A DNA stretch of 64,000 nt from Burkholderiales bacterium (GTDB lineage Bacteria; Pseudomonadota; Gammaproteobacteria; Burkholderiales; Burkholderiaceae_C). The number at the start of each line of letters is the position of its first letter. Position 1 is the first letter of the stretch. Below are positions 10,887 to 19,400 of the stretch, piece by piece. The notes under the pieces are model-generated. The model had not been told where the DNA came from. It did not search any database and worked only from the letters and a program-made list of their open reading frames with translations. The position numbers and the translations under genes are program-made. Location of the stretch: contig JAEKKH010000154.1 in NCBI GenBank assembly GCA_019510465.1, positions 1 through 64,000 of the forward strand. The letters run 5' to 3'.

Positions 10887-12113
10887 TCACTTCGGCGTGA
10901 GCCGGTACAAGCCGCCCTCGTGGTCGTCCTCGATCAACCACAGGGCGCCGTCCGGCCCCTGGGCGACATCGCGCACGCGAAAGCCGACCGTCCAGTGTTC
11001 GGCCGGCGTCGCAGCCGCGCCGTGGACCTGGATCCGGTGCAGGGCGTGGCTCACGAGACCGCCCGCGAACGCCGAGCCCTTCCACTTCGGGAACATCGCG
11101 CCGCTGTAGAACATGAGGCTGCCGGGCGCGAAGACCGGCGTCCAGTAGATCACGGGTTCGGCGAGATCGGGGCGCGTGTCGGGGCTCGCGATGGGCACGC
11201 CGTCGTAGTTCACCGCATAGGAGACGAGCGGCCAGCCGTAGTTCCTTCCGGGTTCGATCAGGTTGAGCTCGTCGCCGCCGCGCGGTCCGTGCTCGAGTTC
11301 CCACAGGCGGCCGTCGGGTGCGAACGCGAGGCCGTAAGGCGTGCGATGGCCCGAGGTCCAGGTCTCGGATGGCGTCAGGTTGGGGCCGTCGAAGACGACC
11401 GTGCGCACGGCCGGTGCCGTCCTGGCCGCCTCCGTGTCCTTCGGGGGATCGATCAACTCGACCGATTTCGCGCCGACCTGGCCCGCCATCGGATTGCCGG
11501 GCGCGGGCTTGCCGTCGAGCGTCAGGCGCAGGATCTTGCCGGCCGGCTGGTTCGGGTCCTGGGCCGGCGTGAAGCGCTGCCGGTCGCCGGCCGTGAGGAA
11601 GAGGAATTTCTGGTCCGGCGAGAAGGCCACGGCCGCGCCGACCTGCCCTCCCCGGCCCTTGACCGGGTCGCGCCAGACGACCTTCAGGTCCGCCAGCGAG
11701 GCGGCGTCGGCGGCGATCTTCAGCGTCGCGCGCGCGAGCGCCAGGCTGGAGCTGCCCGCATCCGGCCCGGGCTCCGAGTAGGTCAGGTAGATCGCGCCAT
11801 CGCTTGCATGGGACGGCGCGAGGTAGACGCCGAGCAGGCCGTTCTGCCCGCCATACTGCACCGGCGGCACGCCGGCGACCTCGAGCTTCTGCCCGGACGC
11901 GGTCGCGACGAAGAGCTTGCCGCGCTTCTCGGTGACCAGCATGCGGCCGTCCGGCAGGAAGGCGATGCGCCAGGGCTGGTCGAACTGCGCCACCTTCGTG
12001 AGCTTGAACGGCGGCGACGGGGTCGGGGGCAGCGCGCCCGCGTTGATCTGCGCCATCGCGGGCGCCGCACCGATGAGCAATGACAGGATGAGTCCGGGCT
12101 GCGGGATGGCCAT
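10887..12113 (-). CDS. PQQ-dependent sugar dehydrogenase (soluble GSDH/aldose dehydrogenase family)
   Basis: 408 residues with a signal peptide (GLILSLLIGAAPAMAQ). The mature protein has the six-bladed propeller pattern of the GSDH family (PF07995): FDQPWRIAFLPDGRMLVTEKRG, GGQNGLLGVYLAPSH with the catalytic-type region, GQVGAAVAFSPDQKFLFLTAG, HRTPYGLAFAPDGRLWELEHGPRGGDELN, GRNYGWPLVSYAVNYDG and the closing VAQGPDGALWLIEDDHEGGLYRL. The family oxidises aldoses in the periplasm using PQQ and calcium. No pqq biosynthesis gene is in the window. Length is normal for the family. No strong ribosome binding site is seen at 12113, but the signal peptide supports this start. Confidence 0.9.
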   Translation of the reverse strand: MAIPQPGLILSLLIGAAPAMAQINAGALPPTPSPPFKLTKVAQFDQPWRIAFLPDGRMLVTEKRGKLFVATASGQKLEVAGVPPVQYGGQNGLLGVYLAPSHASDGAIYLTYSEPGPDAGSSSLALARATLKIAADAASLADLKVVWRDPVKGRGGQVGAAVAFSPDQKFLFLTAGDRQRFTPAQDPNQPAGKILRLTLDGKPAPGNPMAGQVGAKSVELIDPPKDTEAARTAPAVRTVVFDGPNLTPSETWTSGHRTPYGLAFAPDGRLWELEHGPRGGDELNLIEPGRNYGWPLVSYAVNYDGVPIASPDTRPDLAEPVIYWTPVFAPGSLMFYSGAMFPKWKGSAFAGGLVSHALHRIQVHGAAATPAEHWTVGFRVRDVAQGPDGALWLIEDDHEGGLYRLTPK

Positions 12114-12256
12114 GCGTCGTTCGCCAGTGGATCGTGCGGGCAGTATGGCGCGGCGCCGAAGGCCGTGCCGCGCGCCGGCCTATCCCCGTGGCGCACCGGA
12201 TCGCGCGCCCCGCAGGCAGCGCGCCGCCACGCGATCGCGGCTCGCCCGTCGTGCCT

Positions 12257-12814
12257 TCAGCGCGACGGCGGCAGCCTGATCGACGCCGTGCCGGCCAGAA
12301 GACGATCGGCGCGCAGGCGCTCGATCAGCTGCGTGGCGATGTCGTCGGCGACGCCGTCGCCCCACTGCCCGAATCCGAGCGTGGCCATGCGGATCTCCGC
12401 CGTCCAGATCGGTCTCTCGTACAGGCGGTCCTGGAGCGTCGCACGCATGACCAGCGCCTGTCCGGTGCGGCTGTTCCAGGATGCGGAGACCGGCTCCAGC
12501 GTCAGCACCTCCTCGCCCGTCGCCGGCGCGGCGCCGTCGCTCCACCAGCGCGCCTGCAGTCCGTTCAGGCTCAGGTCCGCCGGCAGGCGCTCCTGCAGGC
12601 TGGGCGCGAGCCTGTCGAGATTGCGCTGCCCCAGGTTGCCGGCCAGGTTGGCCTTGGCGAAGCTGCCGGGCCTGGCCAGCACGATGACGCGGTCGACCGG
12701 TCCGTGCGGCGCGCCGATGACGTTGCTGCTGACATGCGTCGACACGCAGCCCGCGAGCGAACCGGCCAGGGCCGCGGCGAGCGCGATCGCGCCCGCGAAT
12801 CCGAGCTGGGTCAC
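12257..12814 (-). CDS. lipoprotein of unknown function
   Basis: 185 residues with a signal peptide and lipobox SLAGC at about residue 23. The mature part begins with VSTHVSSNVIG and reads as one compact domain: PVDRVIVLARPGSFAKANLA, LQERLPADLSLNGLQARWW, EEVLTLEPVSASWNSRTGQAL and a C-terminal DDIATQLIERLRADRLL helix. This resembles periplasmic small lipoproteins that bind through an ABA-type strand array, but I do not recognise a named family. The gene starts 4 bp after the stop of the DUF1566 gene on the same strand, so the two form an operon. Confidence 0.75.
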   Translation of the reverse strand: MTQLGFAGAIALAAALAGSLAGCVSTHVSSNVIGAPHGPVDRVIVLARPGSFAKANLAGNLGQRNLDRLAPSLQERLPADLSLNGLQARWWSDGAAPATGEEVLTLEPVSASWNSRTGQALVMRATLQDRLYERPIWTAEIRMATLGFGQWGDGVADDIATQLIERLRADRLLAGTASIRLPPSR

Positions 12815-12818
12815 GGCG

Positions 12819-13442
12819 TCACCGGCCGGCCATCGGGCCGCTGTGCACGAGGTGCGTGATCGACGTGTAGCGGCGTCCGAGTCCGACCGACATCGCCATG
12901 CTGCCCATGCATTGCTGGGCCATGATGCCGTCGGGCGTGCCGCTGGGCGAGCTGCTGAGGTAGTAGGTCATGCCGGCGCCGTGCTCGATCTCGGCGAACA
13001 CCGGCGGCACGTCCTTGGCTTGGCCGCGGCAGGCGACCTCCATCATCGACGCCAGCTCGTCGATCGTCGGGACGCGCCAGCCCGGTGCGTCCGACCGGGC
13101 GGCCTCGCCCAGCGCGTCGGCCGTCGCATGCCGCTTGACGCCGCGGCACCAGCCGCTCGACTCGTCCCAGCTCTGGCCGAAATCGCAGCGCTGCCAGGTC
13201 AGGTCGGTCTTGCGGTCGTAGACCTGGTCGCCCGCGACCTGGAAGCGCCTGGCGACCTGCTCGGCGTCGAGCCCGGGGGTCGGCGCCTGCTGGATGACGG
13301 TGCGGGTCGTGCCCGGCGCGCCGGCGGGCGGCAAGGGCATCGACCGGGGCCAGCCGCCGGGCGCGCTGGCCGACTGCGCGACGGCCATCGAGGTGGCGCC
13401 GGCAGCCAGGAGGGAAACGAGGAGCAGGGGGCAAGAACGCAT
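12819..13442 (-). CDS. secreted DUF1566 (Lcl C-terminal domain) protein
   Basis: 207 residues from the ATG at 13442 (MRSCPLLLVSLLAAGATSMAVAQ is a signal peptide); a GTG at 13472 is an alternative. From about residue 75 it has the DUF1566 signature: VYDRKTDLTWQRCDFGQ, then GWRVPTIDELASMMEV, a YYLSSSPSG strand and a cysteine pattern (C in QRC, WC, AC and QC). DUF1566 domains are small C-type-lectin-like folds in exported proteins; ligands are mostly unknown. It is the first gene of a two-gene operon with the lipoprotein 12257-12814 and is divergent from a class II aldolase. Confidence 0.82.
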   Translation of the reverse strand: MRSCPLLLVSLLAAGATSMAVAQSASAPGGWPRSMPLPPAGAPGTTRTVIQQAPTPGLDAEQVARRFQVAGDQVYDRKTDLTWQRCDFGQSWDESSGWCRGVKRHATADALGEAARSDAPGWRVPTIDELASMMEVACRGQAKDVPPVFAEIEHGAGMTYYLSSSPSGTPDGIMAQQCMGSMAMSVGLGRRYTSITHLVHSGPMAGR

Positions 13443-13598
13443 GGATCGGCGCGGCGAAGGCGCGGCAGTCACGTGAGGTCGCCATGCTAGCGGCGCGGCC
13501 CGGCCCTCGCGCGAACGGGCGCGCCGCGCGCATGAAGCTTTTCACGCAAGCGGGGCGCGCCGCCTGTCTCGCGAGCGTCAACGCGGTCTTCACAACAG

Positions 13599-13613
13599 GG
13601 CTATCCTGCCGGC
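13599..13613 (+). promoter_or_regulatory. 15-bp promoter-like element, copy 1
   Basis: GGCTATCCTGCCGGC lies 17 bp before the class II aldolase ATG. An identical 15-mer lies at 14517-14531, before the next gene. TATCCT would serve as a weak -10 hexamer, and both copies sit at similar distance from a ribosome binding site. Shared promoter or regulator site is inferred. Confidence 0.4.
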
Positions 13614-13630
13614 AACACCCCGGAGGCCCC

Positions 13631-14386
13631 ATGCACATTCCGTCCCTGAAGGAAGTCGTCAGCGCCGAGGAATGGCAGCTGCGCTGCGACCTCGCCGCCT
13701 GCTACCGCCTCGTCGCCGCCCATGGCTGGAGCGACCTCGTCTTCACCCACATCAGCGCACGCGTGCCCGGCGGCGGCCACAGCTTCCTGATCAATCCGTA
13801 CGGCCTGATGTTCGACGAGATCACGGCGTCGTCGCTGGTGCTGATCGACCAGGAGGGCAACAAGCTGCGGGAGTCGCCATTTCCGGTCAACCGCGCCGGC
13901 TTCGTGATCCACAGCGCGATCCATGCCGCGCGCGAGGACGCGCAGTGCGTCCTGCACACCCACACCCGCGCGGGCGTGGCCGTGAGCGCGCAGGCGGGCG
14001 GCGTGCTGCCGATCTCGCAGCAGTCCACCTTCGTGCTGGCATCGCTCGCGTACCACGACTACGAGGGCGTGGCGCTGCGCGACGAGGAGAAGCCGCGGCT
14101 GCAGGCCGACCTCGGCACGGCCAGCTACCTGATGCTGCGCAACCACGGCCTGCTGACGGTGGGCCGGTCGATCCCCGAGGCCTTCCTCGCGATGTACATG
14201 TTCGAGAGCACCTGCAGCATCCAGCTCGCCGCGCAGGCCGGCGGCCCGCTGACGACGGTGCCGCCCGAGATCCTCGCCGGCGTCGCCGAGTCGATGCGGG
14301 TGCAGACCGGCAACCAGGGCGGAGCGTTCGTCTGGCCCGCGCTGCTGCGCAAGGTGGAGCGCATGGATCCGGGCTACCGCACGTGA
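13631..14386 (+). CDS. class II aldolase/adducin family protein
   Basis: 251 residues from an ATG with GGAGG upstream. The metal site is recognisable: His94 and His98 region (FVIHSAIHAAREDAQCVLHTHTRAG) with the paired HTH at 109-111, and a third ligand in MLRNHGLLTVG. LVFTHISARVPG near residue 37 and a conserved Asn in FLINPYG (phosphate/substrate loop) also fit. The family includes fuculose-phosphate aldolase, ribulose-5-phosphate epimerase and decarboxylases. This longer adducin-like type is often of unknown substrate. It is monocistronic by spacing, with its own promoter-like element. Confidence 0.88.
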   Translation: MHIPSLKEVVSAEEWQLRCDLAACYRLVAAHGWSDLVFTHISARVPGGGHSFLINPYGLMFDEITASSLVLIDQEGNKLRESPFPVNRAGFVIHSAIHAAREDAQCVLHTHTRAGVAVSAQAGGVLPISQQSTFVLASLAYHDYEGVALRDEEKPRLQADLGTASYLMLRNHGLLTVGRSIPEAFLAMYMFESTCSIQLAAQAGGPLTTVPPEILAGVAESMRVQTGNQGGAFVWPALLRKVERMDPGYRT

Positions 14387-14516
14387 AGGCGGGCCGGAGC
14401 GGCCTGCGTGGGCGCGGCGCAACGGCGGATTCGTGCCATCCGCCGCAGGAAATCGTTCGCCCGGGCCCGATCGACCCGGGTGCCTCCTTCAGCGACAGGA
14501 AATCGTGAGCCGGAGC

Positions 14517-14531
14517 GGCTATCCTGCCGGC
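14517..14531 (+). promoter_or_regulatory. 15-bp promoter-like element, copy 2
   Basis: An identical copy of GGCTATCCTGCCGGC found upstream of the preceding gene, here 23 bp before the GTG at 14555. The sequence CATCCTGAGGAGGAG that follows supplies the ribosome binding site. See 13599-13613. Confidence 0.4.
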
Positions 14532-14554
14532 CATCCTGAGGAGGAGCTGAAAAA

Positions 14555-15628
14555 GTGAAATGCCATGCCTGCGGGCAGGACAACGCCGACAGCGCGCTGT
14601 TCTGCACTGCCTGCCGCCGACCCCTGGTGGCCCCGACCAAGCTGCCGACGCGCCTGGAACCGCTGGCCGCGACCGCGGTCCCGTCCGTCCCGGCGATGCC
14701 GGCGCCGACCCCGCCTGCGCCCGCGCCGGGCGACCTCGGCGGCCACAACCGCTATGCGCCGCCCGAGACCGGCGTCCCGGGCCGGGCCAGCCGTCTCGGC
14801 GACCCGTCCGAGGTGCTGACCGACGAGGACGCGCGCGCTGCCGTCATCGGCGACTCCAACACCGTCTACTACCTCGGCCGCTTCGACCGCATCGCCCATG
14901 GCGAGAGCGGCGGCTGGAACTGGCCGGCGTTCCTCGTGACGTGGTATTGGATGCTGTACCGCAAGATGTGGGTGCCGGCGCTGCTGTACTTCGTCGCGCC
15001 GTACTTCGTCATGGCGCTGCTGTTCGGCGTGGCCGCCGCCTCGCCCGCCGTCGGTGCCGTGTTGTGGCTGGCCTGGGTCGCGGCCTGGCTGATCGGCCCG
15101 GGCCTGCTGGCCAACGGCTGGTACTACGGGCATGTGCGCAGGAAGATCCGCGACGTGCGCGCACGCGGCGGCTCGAAGGACCAGATCGTCACCCGCCTGG
15201 AGGCCGCCGGCGGCACCAGCAGCGTCGCCGTGATCGTCGTGGCCGTGCTGTGCGTGCTCGTCGTCCCGGGCATGCTCGCGGCGATCGCGCTGCCCGCCTA
15301 CCAGACGTACACGGTCAAGGCCAAGGTGGCCGACGCCATCCTCGAGAGCACCGCCGTGGCGACGGTCGCCGGCCGCCAGTTCGAGGCGACCGGCCAGTAC
15401 CCGACCGACATCGACCGCATCGCGCAGCAGGTGCCGCAGCAGTCGAAGTACGTGCGCGGCTTCGAGATCGACGGCCTGTCCGGCACCATCACCGTGCGCA
15501 TCCAGGCGACGCCCTCGATCGACGGCTCGATCCGGCTCACGCCATACGTCGATGACCAGCGCCACGTCACGTGGTCGTGCTCGACGACCGACCTGCTGCG
15601 CTACGTGCCCAAGAGCTGCCGCGGCTAG
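14555..15628 (+). CDS. zinc ribbon - DUF2628 - pilin-like chimera
   Basis: 357 residues starting at a GTG with GAGGAG upstream. Residues 1-25 are a zinc ribbon (CHACGQDNADSALFCTAC). A Pro-rich linker follows, then a membrane module of DUF2628 type (WNWPAFLVTWYWMLYRKMW, with two further hydrophobic stretches). A third membrane segment (VIVVAVLCVLVVPGMLAAIALPAYQTY) leads into a type IV pilin-like ending: KAKVADAILESTAVATVAGRQFEATGQYP and a C-terminal two-cysteine region. The AAIALPAYQTYTVKAKV string matches the N-terminal helix of pilins but lacks the normal Gly-Phe prepilin cleavage site. It is probably a membrane-anchored protein with a pilin-type periplasmic head; function unknown. Confidence 0.8.
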   Translation: MKCHACGQDNADSALFCTACRRPLVAPTKLPTRLEPLAATAVPSVPAMPAPTPPAPAPGDLGGHNRYAPPETGVPGRASRLGDPSEVLTDEDARAAVIGDSNTVYYLGRFDRIAHGESGGWNWPAFLVTWYWMLYRKMWVPALLYFVAPYFVMALLFGVAAASPAVGAVLWLAWVAAWLIGPGLLANGWYYGHVRRKIRDVRARGGSKDQIVTRLEAAGGTSSVAVIVVAVLCVLVVPGMLAAIALPAYQTYTVKAKVADAILESTAVATVAGRQFEATGQYPTDIDRIAQQVPQQSKYVRGFEIDGLSGTITVRIQATPSIDGSIRLTPYVDDQRHVTWSCSTTDLLRYVPKSCRG

Positions 15629-15659
15629 CGAGCCGCGCCGGGCCCGCCGCGAGGCTGGC

Positions 15660-16214
15660 TCAAGCCATCGGCACCCGCACCGCGCGCAGGAACTTGCCCG
15701 CCACGCGCATCACCGCCGTGGCGGCCGCCTCGCTCGCGTAGACGTCGGGCACGCACACGGCCATGCCGCGCGCGGTGAGCGTGCCGGGGTGGCGGATGCG
15801 GAAGAACGGCGCCGGCGGCTCGAAGGCCTTGGGGAACGCGCGGATCAGCGCGATGTCGGTGCCCGGGCCGCGGTCGGCCACGCTGCCGGCGGGCAGGTCG
15901 CAGCTGGCGAGCACGTGCATCGCGAAGAACACGCCGTAGCCCGCGACCATCACCGGCAGGAACTCCAGCTCCGGGAAGTGCGACAGCTCGTCGCGCACGC
16001 CCTGCGAGACCACGTGGGCGGTCGGGTGGAACAGCACCGCGGTCGGGCTCATCTCCGAACGGTAGAGCTCCAGCGCCGGCGGCACCCAGCGCTCGGCCAG
16101 CGGCGCGGTGGCGCGCAGCAGCGGCTCGTTCCAGGCGGAGTGCCGGTCGTCGACCCACTCGGCCGCGGCGTCCGTGCCGTCGATGAAGACGGGCTTGATC
16201 TCGAAGACGGGCAT
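15660..16214 (-). CDS. hypothetical protein (possibly DUF1629/Imm43-like)
   Basis: 184 residues from the ATG at 16214. Segments include WVPPALELYRSEMSPTAVLF, HPTAHVVSQGVRDELSHFPE, LEFLPVMVAGYGVFFAMHVL and a final TAVMRVAGKFLRAV. The order of a W-P-P motif, a promised S-Q-G-V-R-D-E-L helix and an FLPV strand is reminiscent of DUF1629 immunity-type proteins, but the match is not strong enough to name it. No signal peptide or membrane segment. It converges with the chimera gene 31 bp away. No toxin-like partner is visible. Confidence 0.65.
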   Translation of the reverse strand: MPVFEIKPVFIDGTDAAAEWVDDRHSAWNEPLLRATAPLAERWVPPALELYRSEMSPTAVLFHPTAHVVSQGVRDELSHFPELEFLPVMVAGYGVFFAMHVLASCDLPAGSVADRGPGTDIALIRAFPKAFEPPAPFFRIRHPGTLTARGMAVCVPDVYASEAAATAVMRVAGKFLRAVRVPMA

Positions 16215-16477
16215 GACCCAGTGTAGGGCCAGCGGCGTGCCATGCCGCGGGACAAGGGACGTCGGCGCGCGGCCGTGACCTGCGCCGGTTCGGCCCTCCC
16301 GAGGCCGGGCATGGGACGCCGCGGCCGCCGACCGTCAACTAGTGCGCATGGCGGCGTTGACGGAGGGCACGACCGGCCACCCGGAAGCGGCGCGCAGCCG
16401 TAGACTGGCCTCACAAGGGGTTACGCGCCAGCCGAACGGCCAAGACCGGGCATGGCGCTTCCAGCGCTACAGCGAGC

Positions 16478-19400
16478 ATGAACCGATCGTCCGCGCGCTT
16501 CAGGCGTGCGTCTGCACTCGTCGTCGCCGTCGGGGTCGCGATCCTGGGCGGCATCGCCTGGTCCACGCACGAACAGTCGGTGCGCCTCGACGAGACCGCG
16601 GGCTGGGCCGGCCGCGCGCGCGACAGCGTGGCCGCCATCCACGCCGTGACGCAGGACGCGGCCGAGGCCGAGTCGGCGCAGCGCGGCGTGCTGCTCGGCG
16701 CGGCGTCCGGCCCGGCGCACTACCGCGAGGCCGCGGCCGACGCCCGGCGGCAGCTGGACCGCCTGGCCGGCGCGATCGGCGACGATCCCGAGCAGCGTGC
16801 GCTGCTTTCCGGCCTGCGCATGGCCGTCGAATCGCACTTCGGGGGGCTCGACCGGGCGCTGGCGCCCGCCGCGGGCGGCGCGGCCAGGCCGCCGCACGAT
16901 GCCGACGAACGCCAGATCCGGCACGACATCGCCAGCTTCGCCGACGCGATGGCCGCCACCGAGGGCCGGCGCCTCGACGAGCGCCTGGCCGCCGGCCGCG
17001 ACGCACGCCACGCCGCGGAGGCCGGCGCCGGCGTCTCGCTGCTGCTGCTGGCCGTCCTCGTGGCCTGTGGCGCGATCGTCGCGCTGCGCGAGTTCAAGGT
17101 GCGCGCGGCGATGACGGCGGCGCTGGTGGACAGCCGCACGAAGCTCGAGCTCGGCGAGCGGCGCCTGCGCGCGATCGCCGACAACATGCCCGCACGCATC
17201 GCCTACATCGATAAGACCGAGATCTTCCGCTTCACCAACGCCGCGTTCGAGACGATCGCCGGCGTGCCTGCGCAGGCCTACCTGGGCCGCACGATCGCCG
17301 AGATGCTGGGGCAGCACACGCGCGACGAGCTCGAGCCGTACATCGCGGGCGCGCTGGCCGGCCGGCAGATGCACTTCGAGCGTCGCGGCATGGGCCGGCA
17401 GCCCGAGTCGACGTTCATGGTCAGCTACGTGCCCGACGTCGGCGCGGGCGGCGACGTCGACGGCTTCTATGTGATGTCGCTGGACATCACCGAGCGCAAG
17501 AAGGCCGAGCTGGCGCTGGCCAACAGCGAACGCCGGCTGCGCACGATCACCGACAACCTGCCGGCCACCATCGTGCGCATGGACACCGACGGCATCTGCA
17601 GCTACGCCAACGAACAGCTGCGGCGCCTGTACGGCATCGACCCGGCGATGCTGGTGGGCATGTCGCACCGCGCCTTCCGCGGCGAGGACGAATGGGCCTG
17701 GATCGCGCCGCACGTCGAGGCCGCGCTGCAAGGCGAGCTGCGCCGCTTCGAGGTGCCGGCGCTCGTCAACGGCGAGCAGCAGTGGGTGCAGCAGAGCCTC
17801 ATCCCCGACGTCGACGCCGACGGCCGCATCGTCGGCTACCTGTCGGTCACCTTCGACATCACCGACCGCAAGCAGCAGGAGGAAGCCCTGCGCAAGAGCA
17901 CGCAGTTCCTCGATCGCACCGGCCGGATGGCCGGCGTCGGCGGCTGGGAGGTGGACCTGGCCAGCGGCAGCGTCGTGTGGTCGCGCGAGACGCGGCGCAT
18001 CCACGGCGTCGACGACGACTACGAGCCCGACCTGGAGCGCGCCTTCGCGTTCTTCCCGCCGGAATCGCGACCGCGCATCGAGCAGGCCGTGCAGCAGGCG
18101 ATGGCCGACGGCACGCCGTGGGACATGGAACTGCCCTTCGTGCGCCAGGATGGCCGCCGCCTGTGGGTGCGCGCGGTCGGCTCGGCCGAGCTCGCGGGCG
18201 GCGCGCCGGTGCGCCTGGTGGGCGCGTTCCAGGACATCAGCGACAAGATCGCGCAGCGCCTCCAGATCAAGGAGATCAACGACCGCGTGGCGCTGGCCAC
18301 CGAGAGCGGCGGCATCGGCATCTGGGATCTCGACATCGCCAGCGGCGAGCTGATCTGGGACGCCCGCATGTACCAGCTGTTCGGCGACACCAGCGGCGGC
18401 CGTGCCGCCCCCATCGCGCTGTGGGCCCAGTGCGTCCATCCCGACGACCTGCCCGGCCTGCAGGAGGCGATCCGCCAGGCCACGCAGGGCGACCAGTTGC
18501 TCGATCGCGACTACCGCATCGTCCTGGACGACGGCCGCATCCGCCACCTGCGCGGCACGGCGCGCGCGATGCGCGACGCCTCGGGCAAGCCGATCCGCCT
18601 GATCGGCGCGAACTGGGACATCACCGAGCTGCGCGAGCTCGCGACCAACCTTGCGGAGGATCGCTCGCTGCTGAGCGTCACGCTGGAATCCATCGGCGAC
18701 GCCGTCATCACCACCAACGGGCGCGGCCAGATCACCTGGCTGAACCCGGTGGCCGAGCGCCTGACCGGATGGACCTCGCCGGAGGCGATCGGGCGCGCGC
18801 TGACGCAGGTGTTCCACATCGTCGACGAGAAGACGCGCGAGCCCGCGGCCGATCCGGTGCGCGATTGCCTCGAGCAGGGCCGCCGCGTCGCGCGCTCGGA
18901 CAACACGCTGCTGCTGTCGCGCAACGGCGAGGAGTTCGGCATCCAGGACTCGATCGCGCCCATCCGCCGCGAGGACGGCACGGTGCTGGGCGCGGTGCTC
19001 GTGTTCCACGACGTCAGCGAGCAGCGCCGCCTCACCGGCGAGATGAGCTGGCGTGCGACGCACGACGCGCTGACGGGACTCGTCAACCGCGCCGAGTTCG
19101 AGGCCCGCCTCGGCCGCCTGCTCGCCAGCGCGCAGGACAGCGGCGGCGAGCATGCCCTGCTCTACATCGACCTCGACCAGTTCAAGCTGGTCAACGACGC
19201 CTGCGGCCACTCGGTGGGCGACCAGCTGCTCACCCAGGTCGCGCGCATGCTCACCGACAGCGTGCGAACGCGCGACACGATCGCGCGGCTCGGCGGCGAC
19301 GAGTTCGCGATCCTGATGGAGCGTTGCACCGTGGCGCAGGCGCAGCGCGTCGCGCAGAAGCTGTGCGACCGCATGGACGACTTCCGCTTCGTGCACGAGG

